Shown piece by piece: positions 51,380 through 59,820 of a DNA stretch of 64,000 nucleotides. The translations under genes and the position numbers were made by a program. Every line of letters begins with the position of its first letter. The stretch's first letter is position 1. The notes below the pieces were generated by a model. It did not search any database. It worked only from the letters and a program-made list of their open reading frames with translations, and was not told the DNA's origin. The stretch comes from Verrucomicrobiia bacterium (lineage in GTDB: Bacteria > Verrucomicrobiota > Verrucomicrobiia > Verrucomicrobiales > Akkermansiaceae). The stretch lies in assembly GCA_947462875.1 (NCBI GenBank), contig CANHQJ010000020.1, forward strand, positions 19,533 to 83,532, given 5' to 3'.

Positions 51380-52456
51380 TCACAAGTCCACCGTTTTGCC
51401 GGTGCGGAAGCTTTCGTCCGCGGCGGCGACGATGCGCATGGATTGGATGGCATCGGTCATGTGGTCGCTGAGGTCGATGTTTTCGCGGATGGCCTTGAGG
51501 AAATACTCCTGTTCGCGCGAGCAGAGTTCGTCGTGGTTCGGCTCGTCGTCGAGGCGGATCATTTCATCGCTGTGGACGAAGTTGCCATTCGCATCGAGCG
51601 GCGAGTGGTGGAGCTTGAGCGCTTGTGTTTGCGTGTGGGCATTGACATCGGCGCTGTTGCCTTCGGCGGCGGCTTTGTCGGCGACGATGCTGACGCAGCC
51701 TTTCGGGCCTACGACGTCTTTGACGAAAAACGCGACCTCGCTCATCATCGGGCCCCAACCCGCTTCATACCAGCCCACCGAGCCATCCTCGAAGGTGACT
51801 TGCAAGTGGCCGTAGTTGATTTTTCCGGCGGGAAGCTCGTCGGTGAGGCGGGCGCCGATGCCCGACACGCGCACGGGCTTCGAACGGGTCATCTGGCACA
51901 TCACATCGACGTAGTGCACGCCGCAATCGACGATGGGCGAGATCGACGACATCAGGTTCTTGTGCGTGTTCCAGTTCGCGCCGTAGGACTGCTGGTTGAG
52001 GTTCATGCGCATCACCAACGGCTTACCGAGGGTTTGTGCCATTTCGATGAACTTGATCCAGCTCGGGTGATGGCGGAGGATGTAGCCGATCACCAATTTC
52101 CGACCCGTGGCCACGGCCTTGGCGACGATGCGCTCGGCGGCTTCCACCGTCTCGGCGAGAGGTTTTTCGATGAAGACGTGGCAGCCGGCTTCGAGCGCGG
52201 CGATGGCGTAGTCGGCATGGGTGTCGGGAAAGGTGGAAATCGATACGGCATCCGGTTTGGTCGTGGCGAGAGCCTCGTAGTAGTCGCCGAAAAGATCGTA
52301 ACCACCGCCGAGTTCGGCATTCAACGCCTCACGTGAGGGAGCGGAACGGGTGACGATGCCACAGATGGAAAATCCTTCCAATTGATGATACGCCAAGGCA
52401 TGGGAACGTCCCATGTGTCCGGCTCCTACGCACAATACTCGAATCGGTTGCTGCAT
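51380..52456 (-). CDS. Gfo/Idh/MocA-family oxidoreductase
   Basis: A 358-residue NAD(P)-dependent oxidoreductase. The Rossmann start is RVLCVGAGHMGRSHALAYHQ near 6 (GxGxxG variant), VSISTFPDTHADYAIAALEAG near 72, then HVFIEKPLAETVEAAERIV near 93, whose EKP is the family's catalytic Lys segment. The second domain holds SPIVDCGVHYVDVMC near 174 with the His/Asp active-site pair. A C-terminal fragment of a close copy lies at 48047-48157. Sugar or inositol-type substrates are typical of the family; the neighbours do not identify it. A small membrane protein gene follows. Confidence 0.9.
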   Translation of the reverse strand: MQQPIRVLCVGAGHMGRSHALAYHQLEGFSICGIVTRSAPSREALNAELGGGYDLFGDYYEALATTKPDAVSISTFPDTHADYAIAALEAGCHVFIEKPLAETVEAAERIVAKAVATGRKLVIGYILRHHPSWIKFIEMAQTLGKPLVMRMNLNQQSYGANWNTHKNLMSSISPIVDCGVHYVDVMCQMTRSKPVRVSGIGARLTDELPAGKINYGHLQVTFEDGSVGWYEAGWGPMMSEVAFFVKDVVGPKGCVSIVADKAAAEGNSADVNAHTQTQALKLHHSPLDANGNFVHSDEMIRLDDEPNHDELCSREQEYFLKAIRENIDLSDHMTDAIQSMRIVAAADESFRTGKTVDL

Positions 52457-52518
52457 GCCGCACGCTACTGGCGGCGGGGCTTTCTGTCGAGTGGGGAATT
52501 CATTCCCGGCACGGCATT

Positions 52519-53997
52519 TCAGCGGGATTGGGGTTGGAGCCGCGCATCACCGAGATCGAGCCGATAGAGCAATTGATTGTAGTCGTAGCGCGGCGTGGCC
52601 AGGGATTGGCCGGAAAATTCCTTGGTGTAGGTGCCCTCGAAATAAATGATGCGGCCTCCCTCGCGATCGAAAAACCGATGATGGATGGGATTGTAGTAGC
52701 TATAGGCGGGATGGGTGGCGACTTTCACTCCCGTGGTCCATGGGCCATCGATGGCATCGCTTTCCGCATACCAAACCTCGCCCAGTGGCGATGGGTCGGT
52801 GCTGTCACCGGTCTGCAGCGCGATCATCACAAAACGCTTGCGCCACTCATTCCACTGGATGCTGGCCCCGTGCACGCGGATGACGCGGCCCGTCTGTTGT
52901 TCCCTGAGTTGGTAGCGCGCTTGCTCGGCAGGCATGCGTTTTTTATCTAACAGATTTTTTTCCTCCGCCGCCGTGGTGGGAGGGAGATCCCGCTGCCACT
53001 CCCAGCGCGCGCTCCCGGGATCGAAACGCAGCATTTCATAGGCATCGGCGCGCAGCAGATCCGTCACATCCGCGCGCACACGCACGTGGGCGAAGGGAAC
53101 GCTGAAATACCAGTGATCGCCCGCTGGCGTGACGACTCTGACCGCATGCCCCATAGGCAAACGCCAGTTCTCCTTTTTCTCGCGTGGGGCCACGACCTCG
53201 AAGCGACCCTTTTCCGGTGAAAATTCCGCGATGCCCTTTTCATCGGCTGGCACCAATCCCTGTTGCCGCGAGTATCCGGCAAACAAACGCTCGCGACCTT
53301 GCGCATCGCGCTGCGAGAGCAGGCCGAACATCCACACTGCTCCTGGGTCCGCCAGCGGTAGCATGGGGCGGAGTTTTTCCGGCGAATCCGGCACGGTGAA
53401 ATAGTCATAGCGCAGGCCTTTTTCCGGATCCGCATCGCGCGCGGTCCAGGCACTGGTCGTCTGGAAATTGCCGAGCGGGTAGCGTGCGATCGAGGTATCG
53501 CCCCAGAGCCAGAACAGCTTGTCCTGATACTCCACCGCCTGCACCGAATCCTGGCCGAGCAAGCCGTTGCCATTTCCGTTAGGCACGGGGACCGCTTTCC
53601 CTAACAACTCGCTATCGCGATACAGGCCCTGCCCGGTGAGGCGGCCGATTCTCGTGGCGATGTTGTTTTGCCGCACCCGCAGCGTGGCGACCGTTCCCGG
53701 CTTGCTGCGCGCGCGGAAACAGGCGTAGCCGAAGCCGTCCTTCGGATAGGAAATGCCCGGCCCGCTGACCAACCAGGCGATTTCACGATCCATCAGCCCC
53801 GGCTCATGAAAGGCGATCCATCCCGCATTATCACTGACCCACAAGGCACCGTGAATCATGCGAAGCTCCACTAGGGGAACCCCCGAGCCCGTGCTTTCCT
53901 CCACCACGCGTATGCCGAAATAGGGCGCGGCACACTCGTCCGCGAACACCATGCCGGGGATCAGCACGGCACACAGACATCCCAGCCATCGTTTCAT
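52519..53997 (-). CDS. Secreted beta-propeller-like protein (DUF4185/GH43-like)
   Basis: A 492-residue exported protein (signal peptide MKRWLGCLCAVLIPGMVFA). The N-terminal 110 residues are a separate domain with a CNA/prealbumin-like look (GIRVVEESTGSGVPLVELRM). From about residue 130 the repeated pattern of WxWGDT (DKLFWLWGDTSIARYPLG), RLFAGYSRQQG, HWYFSVPFAHVRVR and a late YSYYNPIHHRFFDREGGRII suggests a five-bladed propeller like DUF4185 or GH43/62 relatives. The acidic catalytic residues cannot be assigned. The gene lies 62 bases upstream of the oxidoreductase and could be part of its transcript. A glycan-binding or glycosidase role is an inference. Confidence 0.68.
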   Translation of the reverse strand: MKRWLGCLCAVLIPGMVFADECAAPYFGIRVVEESTGSGVPLVELRMIHGALWVSDNAGWIAFHEPGLMDREIAWLVSGPGISYPKDGFGYACFRARSKPGTVATLRVRQNNIATRIGRLTGQGLYRDSELLGKAVPVPNGNGNGLLGQDSVQAVEYQDKLFWLWGDTSIARYPLGNFQTTSAWTARDADPEKGLRYDYFTVPDSPEKLRPMLPLADPGAVWMFGLLSQRDAQGRERLFAGYSRQQGLVPADEKGIAEFSPEKGRFEVVAPREKKENWRLPMGHAVRVVTPAGDHWYFSVPFAHVRVRADVTDLLRADAYEMLRFDPGSARWEWQRDLPPTTAAEEKNLLDKKRMPAEQARYQLREQQTGRVIRVHGASIQWNEWRKRFVMIALQTGDSTDPSPLGEVWYAESDAIDGPWTTGVKVATHPAYSYYNPIHHRFFDREGGRIIYFEGTYTKEFSGQSLATPRYDYNQLLYRLDLGDARLQPQSR

Positions 53998-54078
53998 TCC
54001 TTCATCCTATCGCAAAATCTTGCGCTGCCAAGAATCATCGACGTGTCTGACATTTTCTTCCTTGCCGAATGCCACGGC

Positions 54079-55080
54079 ATGCCGAAACATCCGCGCATGA
54101 TTGCACATCGTCGCTGTGGCCGCTCGGGCATCCTGTTGCCGGAAATCTCTCTCGGACTCTGGCACAATTTCGGCGATGTGGACGACATGCAGGAAGCGCG
54201 CGCGATGATCCGGTCGGCGTTTGAAAACGGCATCACGCACTTCGATCTCGCCAACAACTACGGCCCGCCACCGGGATCCGCGGAAAAAAACTTCGGTACC
54301 ATCCTGCACCAGGACCTCGCCGCCCATCGCGATGAGATGATCATTTCCACCAAGGCCGGTCACCTGATGTGGCCCGGTCCGCACGGCGAATGGGGCTCGC
54401 GCAAACACCTGCTCGCCTCCCTGGACCAATCGCTGGCGCGGATGCGACTTCCCTACGTGGATATCTTTTACTCACACCGCCCCGATCCCGACACACCGCT
54501 GGAGGAAACGATGTCCGCCCTTGCCACGGCCGTTCAATCCGGCCGCGCGCTGTATGTCGGCCTCTCGAAATACCCACTGCCGATGCTCCAGGAGGCGGTG
54601 GCACTGCTGCGCGACATGGGCGTGCGACCGCTCATCTATCAACCGCCGTATTCGATTCTCAATCGCTGGCCCGAGGCCGAGGGCATTCACGCGTGGCTCG
54701 AGGAACAAGGCATAGGCTCCATCGTGTTCAGCCCGCTGGCGCAAGGCATGCTGACTTCGAAATACGTAACTGGCATCCCCGAAGGCTCCCGCGCCGCGAG
54801 ACCCGAGGGCTTCCTCCAAGAGGCGCAAGTGCTGGCGCAGCAGGAAAAAATCCGCGCGCTGCATGCGATCGCAGAGTCCCTCGGCCTGCCCCTGCACCAC
54901 CTCGCTCTGCGCTGGGCGCTGCAACAACAGGGCGTCACCTCGGCCATCATCGGCGCGCGCACCGTCGCCCAACTGCACGACAACCTCGCCGCCCTCGAAG
55001 CCCCCGCGCTGACACCCGAAGTGCTGGCCGCCATCGACCGCATCGCCCCCGCCGTGCGCAAAGTGGATGCCGAGGCGTGA
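54079..55080 (+). CDS. Aldo/keto reductase of the YghZ (L-glyceraldehyde 3-phosphate reductase) type
   Basis: A 333-residue NADPH-dependent reductase. Family marks are LPEISLGLWHNFG near 20, FENGITHFDLANNYGPPPGSA near 44 with catalytic Asp and Tyr, KAGHLMWPGPHGEWGSRKHL near 90 with the Lys, VDIFYSHRPDPDTPLEET near 126 with the His, YPLPMLQEAVAL and YQPPYSILNRW near 185, and IGARTVAQLHDNLAAL near 300, which binds the NADPH 2'-phosphate. The GPP.GSAE sequence is characteristic of the YghZ/Gpr subgroup, which reduces L-glyceraldehyde 3-phosphate and methylglyoxal. The start 54079 (MPKHPR) is preferred to 54043. Monocistronic as far as visible. Confidence 0.9.
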   Translation: MPKHPRMIAHRRCGRSGILLPEISLGLWHNFGDVDDMQEARAMIRSAFENGITHFDLANNYGPPPGSAEKNFGTILHQDLAAHRDEMIISTKAGHLMWPGPHGEWGSRKHLLASLDQSLARMRLPYVDIFYSHRPDPDTPLEETMSALATAVQSGRALYVGLSKYPLPMLQEAVALLRDMGVRPLIYQPPYSILNRWPEAEGIHAWLEEQGIGSIVFSPLAQGMLTSKYVTGIPEGSRAARPEGFLQEAQVLAQQEKIRALHAIAESLGLPLHHLALRWALQQQGVTSAIIGARTVAQLHDNLAALEAPALTPEVLAAIDRIAPAVRKVDAEA

Positions 55081-55177
55081 AGAAGTGATGAGTGCGAAGT
55101 GATCAGTGATCCGTGTTAGAAAATCTTACTGCTCACTTTTTACTTTTAACACAACACGTGCGCGGAAGAGGGATCGA

Positions 55178-55918
55178 TCACTCCCCTTTTTTCGGCCGGA
55201 CGGACACGATGCCATAGACGATCAAGCCCAGCGCGATGCCGGAAACGAGAATCGTCCAGAAGCTGGGATAACGCATCACTTCATTCGGCGAGTTCATGCC
55301 GAACACGGCTACCAGCGTGGCGAGGGGGAAAAAGATCGCCACAAGCCGGTTGAGCCTGCGTGCTTCCTGGCTGGCTTCCATGGCGGAAAGCGCGTGCTGG
55401 CTGGCGGACTCCGCCATGGTGAATTCCATGCCGGCTTTCGCATCGGCGGCGATGAGTTCGATCGCCCGTTCCAGGTCCACGGCCTGGTCGCGCATGTTGA
55501 TCATGCGGGCCTCGTCCGGCAGCGCCTGGCGGGCGGCTTGCAGGACTTCCGCCATGTTCCGGGTCGAACGTTGCAAGGGGTGCATGCGGCGCATCACCTC
55601 GAAATACTGGCGCGGGGTGTGCGCCGCTTCCACGTCCTCATCCAACTGATGGATGGCCGTGCGATACGAGGCGAGATGCACGTCCAGACCGGCCAGTCCG
55701 CCGCTTGCGGGTGCGCTTTTCCATTCACCCGCGGGATTGCGCCAGAAGAGCGCCGCGGTGCGGATTTCATCGTCCTCGGATTTGGGCGCCTGGTGGAGGA
55801 TGAGGAGCAGATGACCGTCCTCATCCATCAAGCGCTGTCTGCCCACCGAGTTGCCCAAGCGTTTGCGAATCGCATCGGGAAGCTGCCATGTCTTCGGGAC
55901 AAAGGAAGTTCGATCCAT
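55178..55918 (-). CDS. CorA-family divalent cation transporter-like protein
   Basis: A 246-residue protein with a helical cytoplasmic part and two C-terminal membrane helices. The second half has the CorA landmarks: the long stalk helix with RMINMRDQAVDLERAIELIA near 140-160, NRLVAIFFPLATLVAVFGMN near 190-210 including the GMN selectivity motif, and a second helix WTILVSGIALGLIVYGIV. It is shorter than ordinary CorA/ZntB (about 315-330) since the N-terminal regulatory domain is reduced. Whether it carries magnesium or is a regulatory member cannot be told. It is downstream of pckG on the same strand with a 100-base gap. Confidence 0.82.
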   Translation of the reverse strand: MDRTSFVPKTWQLPDAIRKRLGNSVGRQRLMDEDGHLLLILHQAPKSEDDEIRTAALFWRNPAGEWKSAPASGGLAGLDVHLASYRTAIHQLDEDVEAAHTPRQYFEVMRRMHPLQRSTRNMAEVLQAARQALPDEARMINMRDQAVDLERAIELIAADAKAGMEFTMAESASQHALSAMEASQEARRLNRLVAIFFPLATLVAVFGMNSPNEVMRYPSFWTILVSGIALGLIVYGIVSVRPKKGE

Positions 55919-56020
55919 GCCCCAAGTAGTGCATGATCCCGATCAAAGCGCAAGAAAACTCCCGCCACAAATGGCATAAAACCCGACCGGGAAAAGCACA
56001 CCCGGCCTCGCTTCTCCGGC

Positions 56021-57856
56021 TCACACCAACCTCGCGGCCAGCAACTCCCGTTGGAACAGGAGCTCCTTGGGCAGGTGGTCGTAGAGATCGAGGAAGAACT
56101 CGGCCTGGCTGACCAATTCGGTTTTCCATTCCTTGAGATCGAAGGCCATGCAGGCATCGAAACTTTTTTCGGTGAAACCCTCGAGCCCTTCGACATTGAA
56201 GTCATCGAAGGCGGGGATCCAGCCGATCTGGGTTTCGTGTCCGGCGGCTTCGCCCTTGCAGCGGCGCACGATCCACTCGAGCACGCGCATGTTGTCGCCG
56301 AAGCCCGGCCACAGGAACTTGCCCTCCTCGCTCTTGCGGAACCAGTTCACGTGGAAGAAACGCGGCAGGTGTTTGAGGTAGCGGCGCATTTCGAGCCAGT
56401 GGGCGAAATAGGCTCCCATGTTGTAGCCGCAGAAGGGCAGCATCGCCATCGGATCGCGGCGCACCTTGCCGATCGTGCCGGCGGCGGCGGCGGTCATCTC
56501 GGAGCCCATCGTCGCGCCCAGATAGACGCCGTGGCCCCAGTTGAACGATTGAAATACGAGAGGCATAGTAGTTGCGCGGCGCCCGCCGAAAATGATCGCA
56601 TCGATGGGCACGCCATCGGGATTCTGCCAGTTCGGATCGATCGTGGGGCACTGGGCGGCCGGTGCGGTGAAGCGCGAATTCGCATGAGACGAAACGCGTC
56701 CGCAGCCGGGCGTCCAGTCCTGTCCGGTCCAGTCGATCAGATGCGCGGGCGGCTCCTTGGTCATGCCTTCCCACCACACATCGCCGTCATCGGTGAGCGC
56801 GACGTTGGTGAAAATGCTGTTCGCCTTCATCGAGTCCATGGCGATGGGATTGGTATCGTAGGAGGTGCCGGGCGCCACGCCGAAGAAGCCGGTTTCCGGA
56901 TTGATCGCATGCAGCTTGCCGTCCTCATGCGGCCAGAGCCAAGCGATGTCATCGCCGACGACGGATGTTTTCCAACCCGCTTCCACGTATTGCGGCGGAG
57001 GCACGAGCATGGCCATGTTGGTTTTTCCGCAGGCCGAGGGGAAGGCGGCGGCGACATAGGTCACGGCGCCATCGGGCGAATGCAGGCCGGTGATGAGCAT
57101 GTGCTCGGCCATCCATTTGTGCTCGCGGGCAATATTCGACGCGATGCGCAGGGCGAGGCATTTTTTTCCTAACAGGGCATTGCCGCCGTAGCCCGAGCCA
57201 TAGGACCAGATCTCGCGGGTATCGGGGAAATGACAGATGTACTTGTCGTCATTGCAGGGCCAGGAGGAATCGACATCGCCCGGAGACAATGGCACGCCTA
57301 CGGTGTGAGCGCTGGGGATGAAGTAACCGTGACCGTCGCGTTTTTTGGCAATCAGCCCGTTGGCCTCGTCCTCCAGACGGCGCAGCACGTGCGAGCCCAT
57401 GTGACACATGATGCGCATGTTCACCACCACGTAGGCGCTATCGGAAATCTCGACACCGATCTTGGCCAGCGGCGAATCGAGCGGACCCATGCAAAAGGGG
57501 ATCACATACATCGTGCGGCCTTTCATCGAGCCACGGAATTTTTCCGTCAGCAGCGCCTTCATCTCGGCGGGATCCGCCCAGTTGTTGGTGGGGCCCGCCT
57601 CATCGGGGCGCTTCACACAAATGTAGGTGCGGTCCTCGACGCGGGCGACATCCGATGGCTTTGAGCGGGCGAGAAACGAGTTCGGGCGTTTTTCCGGATT
57701 GAGGCGGAGAAAGGTGCCTTGTTTGACCAGTAGCTCCGTGAGCGTGTTCCATTCCTCTTGGGAACCATCGCACCACTGAACGGAGTCCGGGGTGCAGAGA
57801 GCGGTCATTTCCTCGACCCATTTCAAAAGTCCGGCATGTGTGGTGGGAGTTGTCAT
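56021..57856 (-). CDS. pckG: Phosphoenolpyruvate carboxykinase (GTP)
   Basis: A 611-residue enzyme converting oxaloacetate and GTP to phosphoenolpyruvate, the committed step of gluconeogenesis. Full family length. Family marks are [16 protein letters not shown] near 31, the [20 protein letters not shown] region near 58, [20 protein letters not shown] near 127, the P-loop (kinase-1a) [16 protein letters not shown] near 275 with the reactive Cys, the metal-binding GDDIAWLWP near 304, and NYFxxGxxG-like [17 protein letters not shown] near 520. It is of the GTP type rather than the ATP type. It diverges from glpX, another gluconeogenic gene, across a 195-base gap that must hold both promoters. 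Confidence 0.96.
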   Translation of the reverse strand: MTTPTTHAGLLKWVEEMTALCTPDSVQWCDGSQEEWNTLTELLVKQGTFLRLNPEKRPNSFLARSKPSDVARVEDRTYICVKRPDEAGPTNNWADPAEMKALLTEKFRGSMKGRTMYVIPFCMGPLDSPLAKIGVEISDSAYVVVNMRIMCHMGSHVLRRLEDEANGLIAKKRDGHGYFIPSAHTVGVPLSPGDVDSSWPCNDDKYICHFPDTREIWSYGSGYGGNALLGKKCLALRIASNIAREHKWMAEHMLITGLHSPDGAVTYVAAAFPSACGKTNMAMLVPPPQYVEAGWKTSVVGDDIAWLWPHEDGKLHAINPETGFFGVAPGTSYDTNPIAMDSMKANSIFTNVALTDDGDVWWEGMTKEPPAHLIDWTGQDWTPGCGRVSSHANSRFTAPAAQCPTIDPNWQNPDGVPIDAIIFGGRRATTMPLVFQSFNWGHGVYLGATMGSEMTAAAAGTIGKVRRDPMAMLPFCGYNMGAYFAHWLEMRRYLKHLPRFFHVNWFRKSEEGKFLWPGFGDNMRVLEWIVRRCKGEAAGHETQIGWIPAFDDFNVEGLEGFTEKSFDACMAFDLKEWKTELVSQAEFFLDLYDHLPKELLFQRELLAARLV

Positions 57857-58051
57857 ATCGCAAGCATTGCAGCATTCATGCCAAGTATGGGCAACGCTAT
57901 TTCAGGATTTGCGCAGCAAATGGCAAAATTGTCCCAGTGAGGGTCGGCACCTGTGATAATCCCGGCAAACCCGTTAGAAACATCGCGCACCGTATTATGA
58001 CAACATCGGGGATCGCGGGGTGTGCGGAATTTTCCTATGATGCCAGTACGT

Positions 58052-59104
58052 ATGACAGACCCCGAACGCATTTTTGAAATGGATTTCCTGCGCGCTACCG
58101 AAGGCGCGGCGCTGATGGCTCACCGCTGGATGGGACGCGGGGAAAAAGAACTGGCGGATGCGGATGCCTGCGATGCCATACGCGGCATGTTCGATCTGAT
58201 GGACATGCGCGGCGAGGTGGTGATCGGCGAGGGAATCAAGGACGAGGCGCCGGGGATTTTCAAAGGCGAAAAAGTCGGCACCTGGGCACCGGGCAGCCCG
58301 CAGTTTCACATCGCCCTCGATCCGGTGGATGGCACCACCAATGTCAGCAAGGGCATGGGCAATGCGGTGAGCTGCATCGCCGCCGCCATGCCTTCCGCCG
58401 ATGGTGAAAACGCGCTCGAGGACATTCCCGCCTTTTACATGGAAAAACTCGCCTATCCCGAACCGGTGCGGCGCGCGTTCATGGCGGATCCTGGTCTGCC
58501 GATTTCCGTCGAGGCCCCCACCGAGGAAGTCATCAAAATCACCGCGCAGATTCTCGGCAAGGACGTACGCGATGTGGTGGTGATGGTGCTCGATCGCCCG
58601 CGCAATGCACCCTACGTCGAGGCCGTGCGACGCATCGGCGCGAAGCTGCGCATGATCTCCGATGGCGACATCGCCGCCGCCATCGCCCCGGCGCTGAAGA
58701 CCAGCAACGTCGATCTGTATGTCGGCATCGGCGGCTCGCCCGAGGGCGTGCTCTCGGCGGCGGGCATGCGTTGTCTCGGCGGAGGATTGCAGGCGAAAAT
58801 CTGGCCGCGCGATGCGGAGGAAAAACAATCATTGATCGATGTCGGCTTCGGCCACAATCTCGATCGCGTCTATCTCTCGCGCGATCTCGCCAAGGGGGAC
58901 CGCATTCTCTTTTGCGCGACCGGCATTTCCGATAGTCCGCTGCTGCGCGGCGTGGAAGTGAACGGCAGCGTGGCGCGCACGCACTCGGTGCTGATGCGGG
59001 TGAAAAGCAAAACCGTGCGCTCGATCAAGGCCTTCCATGAACTATCCGCCAAGACCTTTCACCTGCGCTCGGCAGGGGGGGAGGTTCTTTTGTTAGATGA
59101 GTGA
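58052..59104 (+). CDS. glpX: Class II fructose-1,6-bisphosphatase (GlpX type)
   Basis: A 350-residue phosphatase hydrolysing fructose 1,6-bisphosphate. The family pattern is clear: LRATEGAALMAHRWMGRGEK near 12-31, VVIGEGIKDEAPGIFKGEKVG near 58-78, DPVDGTTNVSKGM near 91 with the metal site, and SPEGVLSAAGMRCLGGGLQAK near 232. The start MTDPERIF at 58052 is used instead of a longer frame to 58022. The stop abuts the stop of the convergent secreted-protein gene at 59105. Together with the divergent pckG it marks a gluconeogenic locus. Confidence 0.96.
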   Translation: MTDPERIFEMDFLRATEGAALMAHRWMGRGEKELADADACDAIRGMFDLMDMRGEVVIGEGIKDEAPGIFKGEKVGTWAPGSPQFHIALDPVDGTTNVSKGMGNAVSCIAAAMPSADGENALEDIPAFYMEKLAYPEPVRRAFMADPGLPISVEAPTEEVIKITAQILGKDVRDVVVMVLDRPRNAPYVEAVRRIGAKLRMISDGDIAAAIAPALKTSNVDLYVGIGGSPEGVLSAAGMRCLGGGLQAKIWPRDAEEKQSLIDVGFGHNLDRVYLSRDLAKGDRILFCATGISDSPLLRGVEVNGSVARTHSVLMRVKSKTVRSIKAFHELSAKTFHLRSAGGEVLLLDE

Positions 59105-59809
59105 TCAGGGGGAAGCTTCTTCCTTCGGCGCCTCGCGGTAATCGGGAAACGCCAGCACGCGCGGGGTGCGCACGCCTTGCTCGGCGATAACAAACACCAG
59201 GCTGCGGCTGCGGGGGTCGTGATGCCATTTCGTTTCGCACAGCGGATAGAGCGCCTCGTTGCCCGGCCTCCGGTAGCCGAGGTTGACGGGGTAGCCCTCG
59301 CTCTGGCTGGCGGGCGCGTCCACGACGCTGCGCGATTGAGGACCTAACACCATTTTCTGGCGACCTACCGTGCCGCCGATATGATTGGCGGTGAGATTGA
59401 ACCACAGCATTTGTCCCAGCTTCAGTTGCTCGGTGCCGGCATTGATGACCTGGACCTTGACGGGTGCGATCTCATTGCCGGGATCGCTGGTGAGCAGCAA
59501 GTACATGTCCTGCATGGTCTCGGCCACGGTCACCGCCGGGGCCCTCGCGGGGATGGTGGTGGGATCGGTCACCGCCTTGGGCACAAAACGCAAAGTCAAC
59601 GGGCCGCTGGGCAGGGTGTAGAGTTTCGATAGATTCATACGCGGCAGATCGACTTCCTGCGAGCGCGTGCCATCGAACAAATGCAGCGTGTCCGGTGCGG
59701 AATCAGGCCCATCGAGAAACAGGATGCGGCACGTGCGCTGCGGCGTTTTTTGCGCGTGGGCGCAGGGTAGAAAGAAACCGATCAGCAAGGTACAAATCCA
59801 GCGGGTCAT
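59105..59809 (-). CDS. Small secreted partner of the Verru_Chthon cassette protein
   Basis: A 234-residue exported protein (signal peptide MTRWICTLLIGFFLPCAHA). The body shows several beta strands (CRILFLDGPDSAPDTLHLFD; LTLRFVPKAV; MYLLLTSDPGNEIAPVKVQV) and could be one or two beta-sandwich domains, with no family motif I can name. It begins 11 bases after the stop of the large prepilin-like gene and is almost certainly cotranscribed with it, so it may act at the same extracellular structure. The ATG at 59809 is preferred to a TTG at 59824. Confidence 0.7.
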   Translation of the reverse strand: MTRWICTLLIGFFLPCAHAQKTPQRTCRILFLDGPDSAPDTLHLFDGTRSQEVDLPRMNLSKLYTLPSGPLTLRFVPKAVTDPTTIPARAPAVTVAETMQDMYLLLTSDPGNEIAPVKVQVINAGTEQLKLGQMLWFNLTANHIGGTVGRQKMVLGPQSRSVVDAPASQSEGYPVNLGYRRPGNEALYPLCETKWHHDPRSRSLVFVIAEQGVRTPRVLAFPDYREAPKEEASP

Positions 59810-59820
59810 AGGGAAAAATT

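Noticed and set aside
55081..55177. Short repetitive AGTGAT/TGATCAGTGAT stretch with a possible hairpin to GCTCACTTTTTAC
   Set aside because: The arms are too imperfect to call a terminator, and the stretch is too short to be called a repeat array.
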